Positions 47,861-58,039 of a stretch of DNA of 64,000 nucleotides are shown here, piece after piece (positions within the stretch are counted from its first letter, which is position 1; each line of letters opens with the position of its first letter). Both the position numbers and the translations under genes were made by a program. Origin of the DNA: Castor canadensis (Eukaryota > Chordata > Mammalia > Rodentia > Castoridae). Below the pieces are notes generated by a model. The model saw only the letters and a list, made by a program, of their open reading frames with translations. It was not told the DNA's origin and searched no databases. Location: contig NC_133400.1 of the NCBI RefSeq assembly GCF_047511655.1, positions 37,898,001 through 37,962,000 on the forward strand, read 5' to 3'.

Positions 47861-50090
47861 TTTTTTTCTATTAACACCTTTTATTCAGATAACTACACCA
47901 GTGAGAATCAAACTTGTCAAATTTTCCAAATGGCATTTTTTCTACATCAGAAGGTAGTCATGACTCAAGAAACAATTTGGATTATTCCTGCGTCCAAAAT
48001 GTTTATCAAAGCCTGTACTTGTCACAGGATTTTGAAACGTATAGAAACTAAAAACTATTCCAATGAATGAACATACCAAAAGTCAATAATAAACAAGACA
48101 TATTCCTTTGGGGAAATGGCTGTTTTTTTTTTCTAATCCAGTCTGTATATGCAAAGTAAGCAAGGAGATTCAGTCTTTTTTCTTCTTTAAAAATCCGTTA
48201 CTCCTAAAATATCATTCTACAAAATTAGAAGTGAAGGACTAAAAGGCCAGGAGAGGGAAGGGGCAGACACCAGTAACACAAAAAGAAATAAAATTGTACA
48301 AACTTAAGCAGTTTATAATTGACTAGACTCATCATACTCCAAAATAACAAAGCTGGTTGAAGAAATTCACCATACTGCAGGAGCTGGGGTTTATATGCTA
48401 CACGAAGATCAGAGATAAGCAATTCACTGCCTTGGAGCAATCCCCCTTCTCATTCCAAATCCTGGTTTCTGCACCATGCCTCCACAGGGAGGGCCGCTCA
48501 GCCCACCTCGAGGGCCTCCAGGTCCCCATAGACTGTTATCTTGGAGGTCTTCTTCTCTTCCAAATCCTGGTTTCTGCACCATGCCTCCACAGGGAGGGCC
48601 GCTCAGCCCACCTCGAGGGCCTCCAGGTCCCCATAGACTGTTATCTTGGAGGTCTTCTTCTCTTCCTCATTTAGACGAACTTCACCTCTGAACATGATGG
48701 GCCTGTTGCTGAGAACCTTCTGAACAGGCTCAGAATCATCACACATGACAAAGCTGAAATTGGGTAATTTCCCGCCGCTGTTGATGTGCAGCTCCACCAC
48801 GTTCCCATAACTTTGGAAGAAATCCTTAAGTTCTGATTTGTCCACCTCACGAGGGAAGCTGCCAATGAAGAATTGGTGACTGTCACGGTGTCTCACAGTT
48901 CTTCTGGGTTCAACATCACCTTGCTCACCAGACTTGTGGATTGGCCTGGATCCTCTCTGCGGAGAAATATTTATTCATTGTTCTCGAATTCTTTGGTCCC
49001 TCTGAGGCCTCTGTGGTGGAATCTGAGATTCAGGTTTAGACTCTGGACCGGGCTGTGAAGCTGGCACTTTAACAACGTGAGGTGGTATCCCAGTAACTGG
49101 AATGGCTCCACTGGGAGGAAGGTTCTTACTGGTCACACAGATGCCCAAGAAAATGTCCTCAAGTATTCCTGCACAGTCTAAGCGATGTCTGTAGGTGCTG
49201 GAGAGGAACTCTTAGCATCCTCAGGAACAGTTTCTTCTAATACCTGCTCACACTTTTCCTCTTGGATTTCAGATACATGTTCCTGCTGTGGTTCTGGTTC
49301 AGGATCAGGCTCTGGCTCAGCAACAGGCTCCTCTAAGTGTTCTTCCAAGTCATTGCTGACAGTCTGATCATAGAAAGTTCCAGAGTCATCAGGTACCACT
49401 TCAGGCATCTTCTCTCTTCAGGTTCTTCTACTTCTTCCTTAGACTCTTCCTGAGGCTCAGTAACAAAGCCACCAAAGACCTCATCTTGGTATCTGAAGAT
49501 ATCATTATGAACATAGAATTTATTTGCAACAGAGCCCTCAGGAGCAAGGACAAATGTTTGCATGAATCTCGGCAGAGCCTGGTTGTTGTTGGACAGCAGT
49601 CCCATCACCTGGACCACTCATGGACAGTCACGTGTGCATCAACATGGCGAACGCATCAACATGGCGAATCTTGGTGTGGCAGTTGGTAAAGTTTTGTGAC
49701 ATCACTTTCCTATGAATTTCTTTCTGTCCATAGACTGCATCTGCTGGCTTTCCATTTGAATCCAGTCCCCCAAGGACATAGGAAGAGTTCTTGCCATAAA
49801 ATCTATGGAGCATGTCAGGGGTCTGGTTCAGCAGTGTGTCATACTGTCTCACAAATTCCCACCTGACCAGCAGGGGAGTAGGCTTCTCCATAACCATTGC
49901 TTTGGTCAATTCAACCTGTGTGGCTGACCGGGAGAGGAACAAGCTTTGCTCCACAGCACAGAGGGCAGCAAGAATCCCTCACGCAACTGCTTCCACACCA
50001 TAGGTTCTCTTACTATGCTGGAATCTGAGGATCCTAAGAGGGTATGTTTGTGTTAAGAAGGAAGGGAGCTATACCACCTTTCCTTTCCCT
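47861..50090 (-). pseudogene. G3BP1: G3BP1 processed pseudogene
   Basis: G3BP1 is a stress-granule-nucleating RNA-binding protein: NTF2-like dimer domain, acidic region, RRM, RGG tail. All parts are here in order without introns: start ATG at 49897 ([11 protein letters not shown]), NTF2-like domain to about 49470, acidic stretch (49410-49180, EPVAEPEPDPEPEP), RRM (48896-48670, [19 protein letters not shown]), RGG tail and stop at 48426-48424, then 3'UTR and a T run at 47865-47872 that is the poly(A) tail. A 17-bp tandem duplication (49636-49669) shifts the NTF2 frame and a 105-bp duplication alters the tail. Further shifts break it. Gatat-like text near both ends may be remains of the target-site duplication. 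Confidence 0.93.
48453..48662. repeat. Two identical 105-bp tandem units in the G3BP1 pseudogene
   Basis: Units 48453-48557 and 48558-48662 are identical over their whole length as I read them. They span the end of the RRM linker and the RGG region. The lack of any difference says the duplication is very recent, or is an assembly artefact. Confidence 0.93.
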
Positions 50091-50225
50091 TTTGATATCT
50101 TTTTTTTCCATTCTTTAAATACATTTATTTGCACAGCTCCTTCTATCATTAAAGATTAATCTTCCATCTGTGTAATAATTTGGGTGATAAACAGGCCCAT
50201 TTTCTGGGTGGAAACACAGATTCTT
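50091..50225. other. Short interval between pseudogene and L1
   Basis: No feature recognised; it may be the continuation of the old L1 or unique DNA. Confidence 0.35.
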
Positions 50226-50819
50226 TTGTTTTTTTTTTATTCATATGTGCATACAAGGCTGGGATCATTTCTCCCCTCTGCCCACACCCCCTCCCTTACC
50301 ACCCTCTCCGCCCCCTACCTCTCTCCCCTACCCCTTCAATACCCAGCAGAAACTATTTTGCCCTTATTTCTAATTTTGTTGTAGACAGAGTATAAGCAAT
50401 AATAGGAAGGAACAAGGGTTTTTGCTGGTTGAGATAAGGATAGCTATACAGGGAGTTGACTCACAATGATTTCCTGTGCATGTGTGTTACCTTCTAGGTT
50501 AATTATTTTTGATCTAACCTTTTCTCTAGTTCCTGGTCCCCTTTTCCTATTGGCCTCAGTTGCTTTAAGGTATCTGCTTTAGTTTCTCTGCGTTAAGGGC
50601 AACAAATGCTAACTAATTTTTTAGGTGTCTTACCTATCCTCACCCCTCCCTTGTGTGCTCTTCCTTTTATCATGTGCTCAAAGTCCAATCCTATTGTTGT
50701 GTTTGCCCTTGATCTAATGTCCACATATGAGGGAGAACATATGATTTTTGGTCTTTTGGGCCAGGCCAACCTCACTCAGAATGATGTTCTCCAATTCCAT
50801 CCATTTACCAGCAAATGAT

Positions 50820-51178
50820 AACATTTCGTTCTTCTTCATGGCTGCATAAAATTCCATTGTGTATAGATACCACATTTTCTTAATCCATTCGTCAGTGGTG
50901 GGGCATCTTGGCTGTTTCCATAGTTGGCTATTGTGAAAAGTGCCGCAATAAACATGGATGTGCAGGTGCCTCTGGAGTAACCTGTGTCACAGTCTTTTGG
51001 GTATATCCCCAAGACTGGTATTGCTGGATCAAATGGTAGATCAATGTCTAGCTTTTTAAGTAGCCTCCAAATTTTTTTCCAGAGTGGTTGTACTAGTTTA
51101 CATTCCCACCAGCAGTGTAAGAGGGTTCCTTTTTCCCCACATCCTCGCCAACACCTGTTGTTGGTGGTGTTGCTGATG
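50820..51178 (-). pseudogene. L1 ORF2 C-terminal remnant after deletion
   Basis: Reads on the minus strand as the ORF2 C-terminus ([10 protein letters not shown] and the following text into 3'UTR). It is directly fused at 51178 to the endonuclease part. Confidence 0.85.
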
Positions 51179-51752
51179 TATATTGTGTAGAGGTTGGATG
51201 AAATGTTCTGTAGACATCTACTAGGTCCGCTTGTTCTATTGCATATTTTAGATCTTGGATTTCTTTATTGAGTTTTTGTTTGGATGACCTATCTATTGAT
51301 GATAATGGAGTGTTAAAGTCTCCCACAACCACTGTGTTGGCATTTATATATGCTTTTAGGTCTTTCAGGGTATGTTTGATGAAATTGGGTGCGTTGACAT
51401 TAGGTCCGTACAGATTGATGATTATTATTTACTTTTGGTCTATTTCCCCTTTTATGAGTATGGAATGTCCTTCTTTATCTCGTTTGATCAATGTAGGTTT
51501 GAAGTCTACTTTGTCAGAGATAAGTATTGCTACTCTTGCTTGTTTTCGGGGGCCATTGGCTTGGTAAATCTTCTTCCAGCCTTTCATCCTAAGCATATGC
51601 TTATTTCTGTTGGTGAGATGAGTCTCCTGTAAGCAACAAATTGTTGGATCTTGTTTTTTAATCCATTTTGTCAAATGGTGTCTTTTGATGGGTGAATTAA
51701 GTCCATTAACATTAAGCATTAGTACTGATAGGTATGTGGTGATTCCTGTCAT
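51179..51752 (-). pseudogene. L1 ORF2 endonuclease remnant
   Basis: Starts MTGITTYLSVLMLNVNGLN at 51752. The APE-type endonuclease residues are visible: N in NVNGLNSPIK, E in CLQETHL and, after a frame break at about 51430, D in VVGDFNTPLS (51332-51093). A stop after IDQK ends the first frame. Without the RT this remnant could at most nick DNA, and the break makes even that unlikely. Confidence 0.87.
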
Positions 51753-51802
51753 TTAGTTGTCTTAGTTGTTTGAAGGTTTGATTGTGTGTACCTAACTTGA
51801 TG

Positions 51803-52894
51803 TTACTCTCTACTGTCTTGCTTTTTCTTATCCTGTGGTTTGGTGCTGCCTGCCTTTTCATGGTTAAGTTGGGTGTCACTTTCTGTGTGCAGGATCCCTT
51901 GCAGAATCTTTTGTAATGGTGGCTTTGTGGTCACATATTGTTTTAGTTTCTGCTTATCATGGAAGACTTTTATTGCTCCATCTATTTTGAATGATAGCTT
52001 TGCTGGGTAGAGTATCCTGAGGTTGAAGTTATTTTCATTCAGTGCCCGGAAGTTCTCACCCCACGCTCTTCTTGCTTTTAATGTTTCTGTTGAGAAGTCT
52101 GCTGTGATTTTGATGGGTTTACCTTTGTATGTTACTTGTTTTTTCTCTCTTACAGCCTTCAATATTCTTTCCTTAGTTTCTGAACTTGTTGTTTTAATGA
52201 TGATATGTCGTGGAGTAGTTCTATTTTGATCTGGTCTGTTTGGTGTCCTGGAGGCCTCTTGCATTTGTATGGGAATATCTTTCTCTAGATTTGGGAAATT
52301 TTCAGTTATTATTTTGTTGAATATATTACGCATTCCCTTCGCTTGCACCTCTTCTCCTTCTTCGATGCCCATGATTCTCAAGTTTGGTCTTTTGATGGAG
52401 TCAGTGAGTTCTTGCATTTTCTTTTCACAGGTCTCGAGTTGTTTAATTAATAGTTCTTCGGTTTTTCCTTTAATTACCATTTCATCTTCAAGTTCTGAGA
52501 TTCTGTCTTCTGTTTGTTCTATTCTGCTGGATTGGCCTTCTGTTTTGTTTTGCAGTTCTGTTTCGTTCTTTTTTCTGAGGTTTTCCATATCCTGGCAGTT
52601 TTCTTCTTTATTGTTTTCTATTTTTGTCCTGAGTTCATTTATCCATTTATTCATCGTGTTCTCTCTTTCACTTTGGTGTTTATACAGTGCTTCTATGGTT
52701 TCCTTTATTTCTTCTTTTGCTTTTTCAAATTCTCTATTTTTATTGTCTTGGAATTTCTTGAGTGTCTTCTGTACATTTTGGTTGACCCTATCCAGTATCA
52801 TCTCTATAAAATTCTCATTGAGTACCTGTAGTATGTCTTCTTTTAAATTATTCTTGTGGGCTTCATTGGGTCTTTTGGCATAGTTTATGTTCAT
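51803..52894 (-). CDS. L1 ORF1p, open reading frame intact (363 codons)
   Basis: Encodes the L1 nucleic-acid-binding chaperone. Order: basic N-terminus, long coiled coil (about residues 25-165, with heptad-like EIKETIEALYKHQSE and RISELEDEM), RRM-like domain (PNLRIMGIEEGEE, then RHIIIKTTSSETKERIL), C-terminal domain (ITADFSTETLKARRAW, ILYPAKLSFKIDG) and a lysine-rich end (KKQDSRE). The length fits L1 ORF1 proteins (about 340-370). The start MNINYAKRPNE is the first available in frame, but other copies suggest an older start about 45 codons upstream that a one-base A-run change has put out of frame. It is the only intact transposon ORF here. Since ORF2 is deleted, it can act only in trans, if expressed. 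Confidence 0.8.
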   Translation of the reverse strand: MNINYAKRPNEAHKNNLKEDILQVLNENFIEMILDRVNQNVQKTLKKFQDNKNREFEKAKEEIKETIEALYKHQSERENTMNKWINELRTKIENNKEENCQDMENLRKKNETELQNKTEGQSSRIEQTEDRISELEDEMVIKGKTEELLIKQLETCEKKMQELTDSIKRPNLRIMGIEEGEEVQAKGMRNIFNKIITENFPNLEKDIPIQMQEASRTPNRPDQNRTTPRHIIIKTTSSETKERILKAVREKKQVTYKGKPIKITADFSTETLKARRAWGENFRALNENNFNLRILYPAKLSFKIDGAIKVFHDKQKLKQYVTTKPPLQKILQGILHTESDTQLNHEKAGSTKPQDKKKQDSRE

Positions 52895-53525
52895 TTTGTT
52901 GGAGTCTGGATCTGAGTTTCTGTTCTCTTCATTCCCCTCTGGTTCCTGTACTAATTTTTTGCTGTGGGGAAACTGGTTTCCCTGTTTTTTTCTGTCTTCC
53001 CATCATTGTCCTTGGTGTTGTTACTGTCCCTGTACTGTGTGTAATTAAGTATTTTCTAGCTTGTAATAATAACAATGGTAATATTTAGAATGGAAGGGTG
53101 AGCTGAGATGGAAAGCAAGAAGTTAAAGAAAAGGGGAAAACAAATATACAGACAAGAGGGAGAAAGCAGAACAAGGTATCAGACAAGAGAGTTTCAAAGG
53201 TATAAACAGGGAGTGTTAGTGTACTAATCAACAGTAAGCTGAACAGACATTAGAGAGACAGAGAGAGGATTGAAAATCAAAGATAAAAAAAATAAAAAAT
53301 AAGTAAATGAAAGTAATATCTATATATAAAAATGAATTAAAATACAATGGAAAATAGAAAATTAAAAACAAAAACAAACCAAAAAACTTCCAAGTTTATA
53401 TGCAATGCAGTTTCAGTCTTAATAATTTGGGTGTCCATCTCAATCTCCAGTCCTGGAGTTGGTGTGTCAGATGTTCTGTAGTTGTCTCATCAAAGGAGAT
53501 GCATAAAGTAGAACAAAATTACACA

Positions 53526-53528
<3 letters not shown>

Positions 53529-53566
<38 letters not shown>
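53529..53566. repeat. (CA)n microsatellite in L1 5'UTR
   Basis: 19 uninterrupted AC units inside the L1 element F 5'UTR. Not present at the matching place in element D. Confidence 0.95.
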
Positions 53567-53569
<3 letters not shown>

Positions 53570-53721
53570 CCCCACCAAGTGTCCCCAGTTCAAATGCAAT
53601 ACAGTTTCAGTAAGTTTTTCGGCTTGCAGGTGTAATTCGGTTGTTCTCTCATCAAAGGTAGGGAGAAAAAGAAAAAAAAGCATCTGGAGACAGTTCTGAG
53701 AGTGGTATCTGCAACTGTGGC

Positions 53722-54633
53722 TTGCCTGCCTGCTGCTCTCAGCCTGTAGCTGGCGGCGTTATTTATGCAGATCTCTGGGGTGAGCTAGCACTCACCTGGT
53801 CCCACAGGCTTTGTTTGCTCAGAGTTCTGTGCAGGAGCCTCTGCTACAGGCTTTCCCCTTTCCAAGCACTGGGAAAGGTGACACTGCCGCCGCGTTGTCA
53901 GGCCTGCGTGTTTATTTACAGTTCTTGTGGGAGGTGGGTCTTCCCTCTCTCCTCTGAAGTTTTCCTCCCACTGCCACTTTCAGAAGCTTTCCTGCTTCTG
54001 CTTACTGGGCAGTGCTGCCATGTTTGTTTACAAACATGGCGGGCTGCCATGTTTGTTTACAGTTCACGTGGAAGTGGGTCTTCCCTCCTCTCACAAGCTT
54101 CCCCGCTCCTGGTTGCTGGGCATGCGCCCCGCTCCCACCAGAGCCTCTCCAGCCCGCCCGGCTTGTTTATTTACAGTCCCGGGAAGGATTCCCTTCCCCC
54201 AATCTTCAGCGCTCAGGGCACCCCACCCTCTTTCCAGTGTGTCTTAACTGTTCTTATTGCTTATTACTCAGTTTCTCTTTTTTTCCTGGGTGGAGGTCAG
54301 TCTGTCCATGGGGCTATGCTGCTCTGGCCCAGGCTTGTCTGTGGGGCTACCGCAGTACCGCAAAGCTCACCTGGTCTGCGTCTTCCCAAGCCGTATGGGC
54401 GCTGGCCACTGGCGGCCCCGGGGGCCCTCATTGTTTCTCCATTTAACGTGAAGTGGAGATTCTCTGCACTGGCTGGAGATGTGGAGGGGTCAAAGTTATG
54501 CCTTTTCTCAGTGATTATGCCTGCAAAGTGTGTCTCCAGTGTCTCTCCAAGATTTCACTATAGGAGGGTCGCTTTCTGCTTCCTACCTCTAGCCGCTATC
54601 TTGGAATCCTCCCAATTTATATTTTGGTTTTGA
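53722..54633 (+). CDS. Candidate antisense ORF over the L1 5'UTR (ORF0-like topology)
   Basis: 303 codons open on the strand opposite to L1 element F, running outward and ending 18 bases beyond the L1 5' terminus. The product would be rich in L, S, P and W/C, with loose repeats of an FIYSS-like motif every 30-45 residues (VFIYSSCG, MFVYSSRG, LFIYSPGK), mirroring the ~130-bp units of the 5'UTR. The same frame is recognisable on the antisense strand of the 14.5 kb copy (LIAHYSVSLFFPGWG against LIAYYSVSLFFLGGG) and the 12.4 kb copy. No known domain. It may be a chance frame in GC-rich DNA; only conservation or expression could tell. Confidence 0.3.
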   Translation: MPACCSQPVAGGVIYADLWGELALTWSHRLCLLRVLCRSLCYRLSPFQALGKVTLPPRCQACVFIYSSCGRWVFPLSSEVFLPLPLSEAFLLLLTGQCCHVCLQTWRAAMFVYSSRGSGSSLLSQASPLLVAGHAPRSHQSLSSPPGLFIYSPGKDSLPPIFSAQGTPPSFQCVLTVLIAYYSVSLFFLGGGQSVHGAMLLWPRLVCGATAVPQSSPGLRLPKPYGRWPLAAPGALIVSPFNVKWRFSALAGDVEGSKLCLFSVIMPAKCVSSVSPRFHYRRVAFCFLPLAAILESSQFIFWF

Positions 54634-55214
54634 GATTGAAACTTGCAGTCCTCTGTCTCATCCTCCTGAGTCCTAGGATTATGCAATACATATCCATGGT
54701 ACAGGGACCCAAGGAGTTCCTGTGGAGGTAAAGCTGTGGTGCTCAGGCTGCAGAGTTCAGTGCCGTACTGTGAATGCTTGATTCATTTTCCCAGAATGGT
54801 GGCCAACTTCTGTTGAAGACAGGCCACCTTTCAACAAATTTAAAATTTGTCCTTTGTCACTTCAGTTAAGCAGATGACATGCCCTGTTTAGGTTGTCTCA
54901 TGTTCTTCTGTTTTTCCTCTTCTGCCCTTCTTCTGAATTTTTTTGAACACTTCTTACTATTTTAACTTACCTATTGAGGTTTTTAACTGTGTTTCCTGTA
55001 TATAGTTTTTTATTGTTTGCTCTGAGGATTACCATATACATGCTAAGATTTATAGTTCACTTTAAACAGTGTGTGTGGTTTTTTTTTTACTAGTTTAAGT
55101 GGAACATAGAAATCTTTACACCATTCACATCATTTTGACCTCTCCCCTTTGTGTCATAGTTGTCTTTGAAATAATGAAACTCATCAATATTACAATAGCT
55201 ACTCAATACTATTG
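54616..55214. other. Unassigned, partly old L1-like
   Basis: 54900-55200 is T-rich with text resembling minus-strand old L1 5' regions, but weak. No gene seen. Confidence 0.35.
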
Positions 55215-55560
55215 TAGTTGGTTTTTTTTGGCGGGGGAGTCAGGGTTTTGTTTTGTTTTGTAGGACTGAGGTTTGAACTCAGGGCTTCACGCCTGCAAAA
55301 AAAGATGATCTACCACTTGAGCCACATTTTGCTGTGATTATTTTGGAGATGGAGTCTCCAAGAACTGTTTGCCCAAGCTGACTTCAAACCACCATCCTCC
55401 TAATCTCAGCCTCCCAGGTAGCTAGGATTATAGGCATGAGCCACTGGTACCCAACTGGTTTTGGATTTCTTTTTTTTTTTTAATTTCTTTTTAATCTCAA
55501 ACTCAATATCCTCCTGCTTCCAACTCCTGAGTGCTTGGATTAGAGGAGCAAATGCCCCTG
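55215..55560 (-). mobile_element. ID-B1 composite SINE, followed by a second B1 fragment
   Basis: Minus-strand: the ID-like part ('tgaactcagggcttcacgcc', 'ctaccacttgagccacattt') joins a B1 ('agcctcccaggtagctagga', to about 55455). A further T run and B1 scrap ('caactcctgagtgcttggat') follow at 55468-55555. Confidence 0.8.
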
Positions 55561-55569
55561 TTCCCATCT

Positions 55570-56265
55570 AAGTCCTAAACTTATTTACCCAGGTGCTTAT
55601 CATTTCTATTCATGTTTCCTTAATTCCTGATGTTCCAAGTTTACAATTGTATCATGTTCTTTCCACCTGAAAACTTCTTTTAGAATTTCTTTTAGTGCTG
55701 GTCTGCTGACAGTTAAGTTTTTCAATTTTCCTCCTCTTAGAATGTGCTTATTTCATGAAAGAAAAAAATTTTCTTGGATTAAAATTCTGTCTTGACAGTT
55801 CTTTTGTCTCAGCATATTAAGATGTCCTTCTAACCTCCATGAGTTTGATGACAAATGTGTAGCCATTCAGATAACTTTTCCTGGGCTGGTGGAGTGGCTC
55901 ACGTGGCAAAGCACCTGCCTAACAAGTGTAAGGCTCTGAGTTCAAGCCCCAATGCCACCAAAAAAGAAAAAATGATAATAACTTTTCCTTAAATGAAATA
56001 TGTTATTTTTCTATGCCTGTTCTCACGAGGTTTTATCTTTTGTTTTCATTGGTTTGATTATGATTTGTCTGTATATAGATTTTGCAGAATTTATCATGTT
56101 TGGGGATTGTTGACGTTGTTATTAAATGTGTAAGTTCATATCTTTCACCAAATATGTAAAGTTGTCAACCATTCAAGTGTTTTTGTATTGTTTTTTTTCT
56201 GTACCACTTTGTCTTCTCCTTTTGAGAATCCAGCGATACAAAATGTTAAGACTTTTTGATATTGT
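55570..56265 (-). mobile_element. Old L1/HAL1 ORF1-region fragment with an inserted ID SINE
   Basis: Minus-strand text typical of old L1 ORF1 ('tttagtgctggtctgctgac', 'atgtccttctaacctccatg') is interrupted at 55885-55967 by a plus-strand ID element ('ggctggtggagtggctcacg', A-rich tail). 'ataacttttcct' occurs on both sides of the ID, so its target-site duplication is visible. Confidence 0.65.
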
Positions 56266-56269
56266 ATCA

Positions 56270-58010
56270 CAGATCCCAGAGGCACTGCTCATTTATTTTA
56301 AGTAATAATTTCTATTGACATAAGCATTGGATGCATTTGTGGTGTTCAACCTGATGTTTTTATGTATGTGTACATTGTAGAATGACCAAAGTCAAATAAG
56401 GAACATATGCATTACCACATTTACTTAATTTTTTAATCAATAGAACACCTAAAATGTATTCTTTTAGCAATTTGATAAGTCTGTAATGCATTGTTACCAC
56501 AGTCACCATGATATATAGATTTCTTAAATTTATTCTTCTTGCATAACTGAAATTCTGTATCCTTTGACCAACATCAATCTCCCCAACACCTGCTACCATG
56601 CCTCCCCTGCTGACCCTGTTTTATTTCACTTAATATTCTCAAAGTTTATCCATGTTATTGCAAATTATGTAATTTCCTTCTTTTTAAATGTTAAATAGTA
56701 TCCCATTGTGTGTGTGTGTGTATCACATTTTCTTTATTTGGTTGAACACTTAGGTTGATTCCATATCTTGGTTATTATGAACAAGACTATAGTCAACGTG
56801 GGAGTGCAGGCTTCTCTTCATTCTGCTGATTTCATTTTTGTTGGGTGTACACCCAGAACTATTACAGCTGGATCCTGTAATAGTTCTGATTTTCATTTTT
56901 TGAGGACCCTTTGTATTGTTATCCAAAATGGCTGTGCTAGTTTACATTCCCAGCATAGCATACAAGGGTTCCCATTTCATCACATCCTTAGCAACACTAT
57001 CTTTGGTTTTCGGTAGGGGAGGGTTTCAAATTAAATTTTTCTTTTGGCAGTACTGTGGTTTGGAGATCAGGGCCTTAAGCTTGCTAGGTGAAAGGTCTAC
57101 CACTTGAGCTGTACCTCCAACCCTATTCACTTTTTAGTTTATTTTTCAGATATGGTCTCTCATTTTGTCCCAGACAGGCCTCAGGCTGCAGTCCTACCTA
57201 CATCTCCTGTGCAGCAGGGATTACAGGTGTCCCATCATGTCCCACTTATTGATTAGATGGGGTCTAACTTTTGTCTGGACTGGCTTCAAACCATCATTGT
57301 CTTGATCTTTGCCTCCCAATTGACTAGGATTACAGAGGTGAACCACTGCAGCTAGTTCTGTTTTGGGTTTTTTTGGTTTGTTTTTTGTTTTTTAATAGCC
57401 ATCCTAACAGGTATGAGGTGGTGTCTCATTGTGATTATGTTGATTAGTGATGTCAAGCACATCTTCATGCACATGTCGGCCATTTGGATGTCTTTAGAGT
57501 AATGTCTATTTTTGGTCCATTGTCCATTTTTGATGAGGTTATTTGTTTTCTTAGTATTGAGTTATTTGAGTTTCCTATATATTTTGGATATTAACCTCTT
57601 ACATGTTTGTCTTGCAAATATTACTCCCATTCTGTGGGTTACCTTTTTTTTTCTTGTCTTTGCAGTGCAGAAGCTTATTAATTTGATGTAGTTCACTTAC
57701 GTATTTCTAGTTTTGTTGCCTGTGATATCCAAAAAATCATTCCAAAGCCAAATACCACGGAGCTTGATACTGGTTCTGTTCTAGTAGTTTTATGTTTTCA
57801 AAAAACGTAAGTCTTACATTTACAGAATTGATTCACTTTGAGTTGATTTTTATGTATAATGTAAAATATGGGCCAGTTTGATTCTTTCAATGTGGACATC
57901 CAGTTTTCCTGACACCATTTATTGAAGAAACTATCCTTTCTCCATTGTGTTTTCTTGTTGAAAACCACAGGCATTCCTTGGAAGAGTAGTAAAATTAATA
58001 TTGAAATAAA
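56270..58010 (-). mobile_element. Old L1 3'UTR and ORF2 C-terminus, split by a SINE
   Basis: Minus-strand L1. 56270-57030 holds the 3'UTR and C-terminal ORF2 ('ccaacatcaatctccccaac' and 'gtttacattcccagcatagc'), and 57400-58010 continues ORF2. A composite SINE at 57036-57365 separates them. A TG run is at 56708-56722. More diverged than the young copies. Confidence 0.8.
57036..57365 (-). mobile_element. ID-B1 composite SINE
   Basis: Minus-strand: 'ctaccacttgagctgtacct' (ID part), then two B1-like portions with 'gcagcagggattacaggtgt' and 'actaggattacagaggtgaa'. Confidence 0.78.
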
Positions 58011-58039
58011 GTAAATCATTCAATTTTTGTTTCCCACTG

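Larger units (their letters stand above)
50226..54615 (-). mobile_element. L1 element F: full 5' end, intact ORF1, ORF2 with large internal deletion
   Basis: Minus-strand L1 from tail (T run at 50229-50240) to the 5' terminus ('ttggaatcctcccaat', complement). Parts: 3'UTR and ORF2 C-terminus to 51178, ORF2 endonuclease start (51752-51179), ORF1 (52894-51803), and 5'UTR (to 54615) with a CA microsatellite. The jump at 51178 removes the whole RT region, leaving about 4.4 kb of an original 7 kb. The two sides of the jump share CAT, which fits microhomology-mediated deletion. Confidence 0.92.

Noticed and set aside
48424..49897. A functional G3BP1 gene
   Set aside because: Intronless, with frame-shifting duplications, several further breaks, and a 3' T run; it is a processed pseudogene.
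52269..52883. 204-codon plus-strand ORF rich in F, S and L
   Set aside because: It is the exact antisense shadow of the intact L1 ORF1. Its openness follows from the A-rich sense codons.
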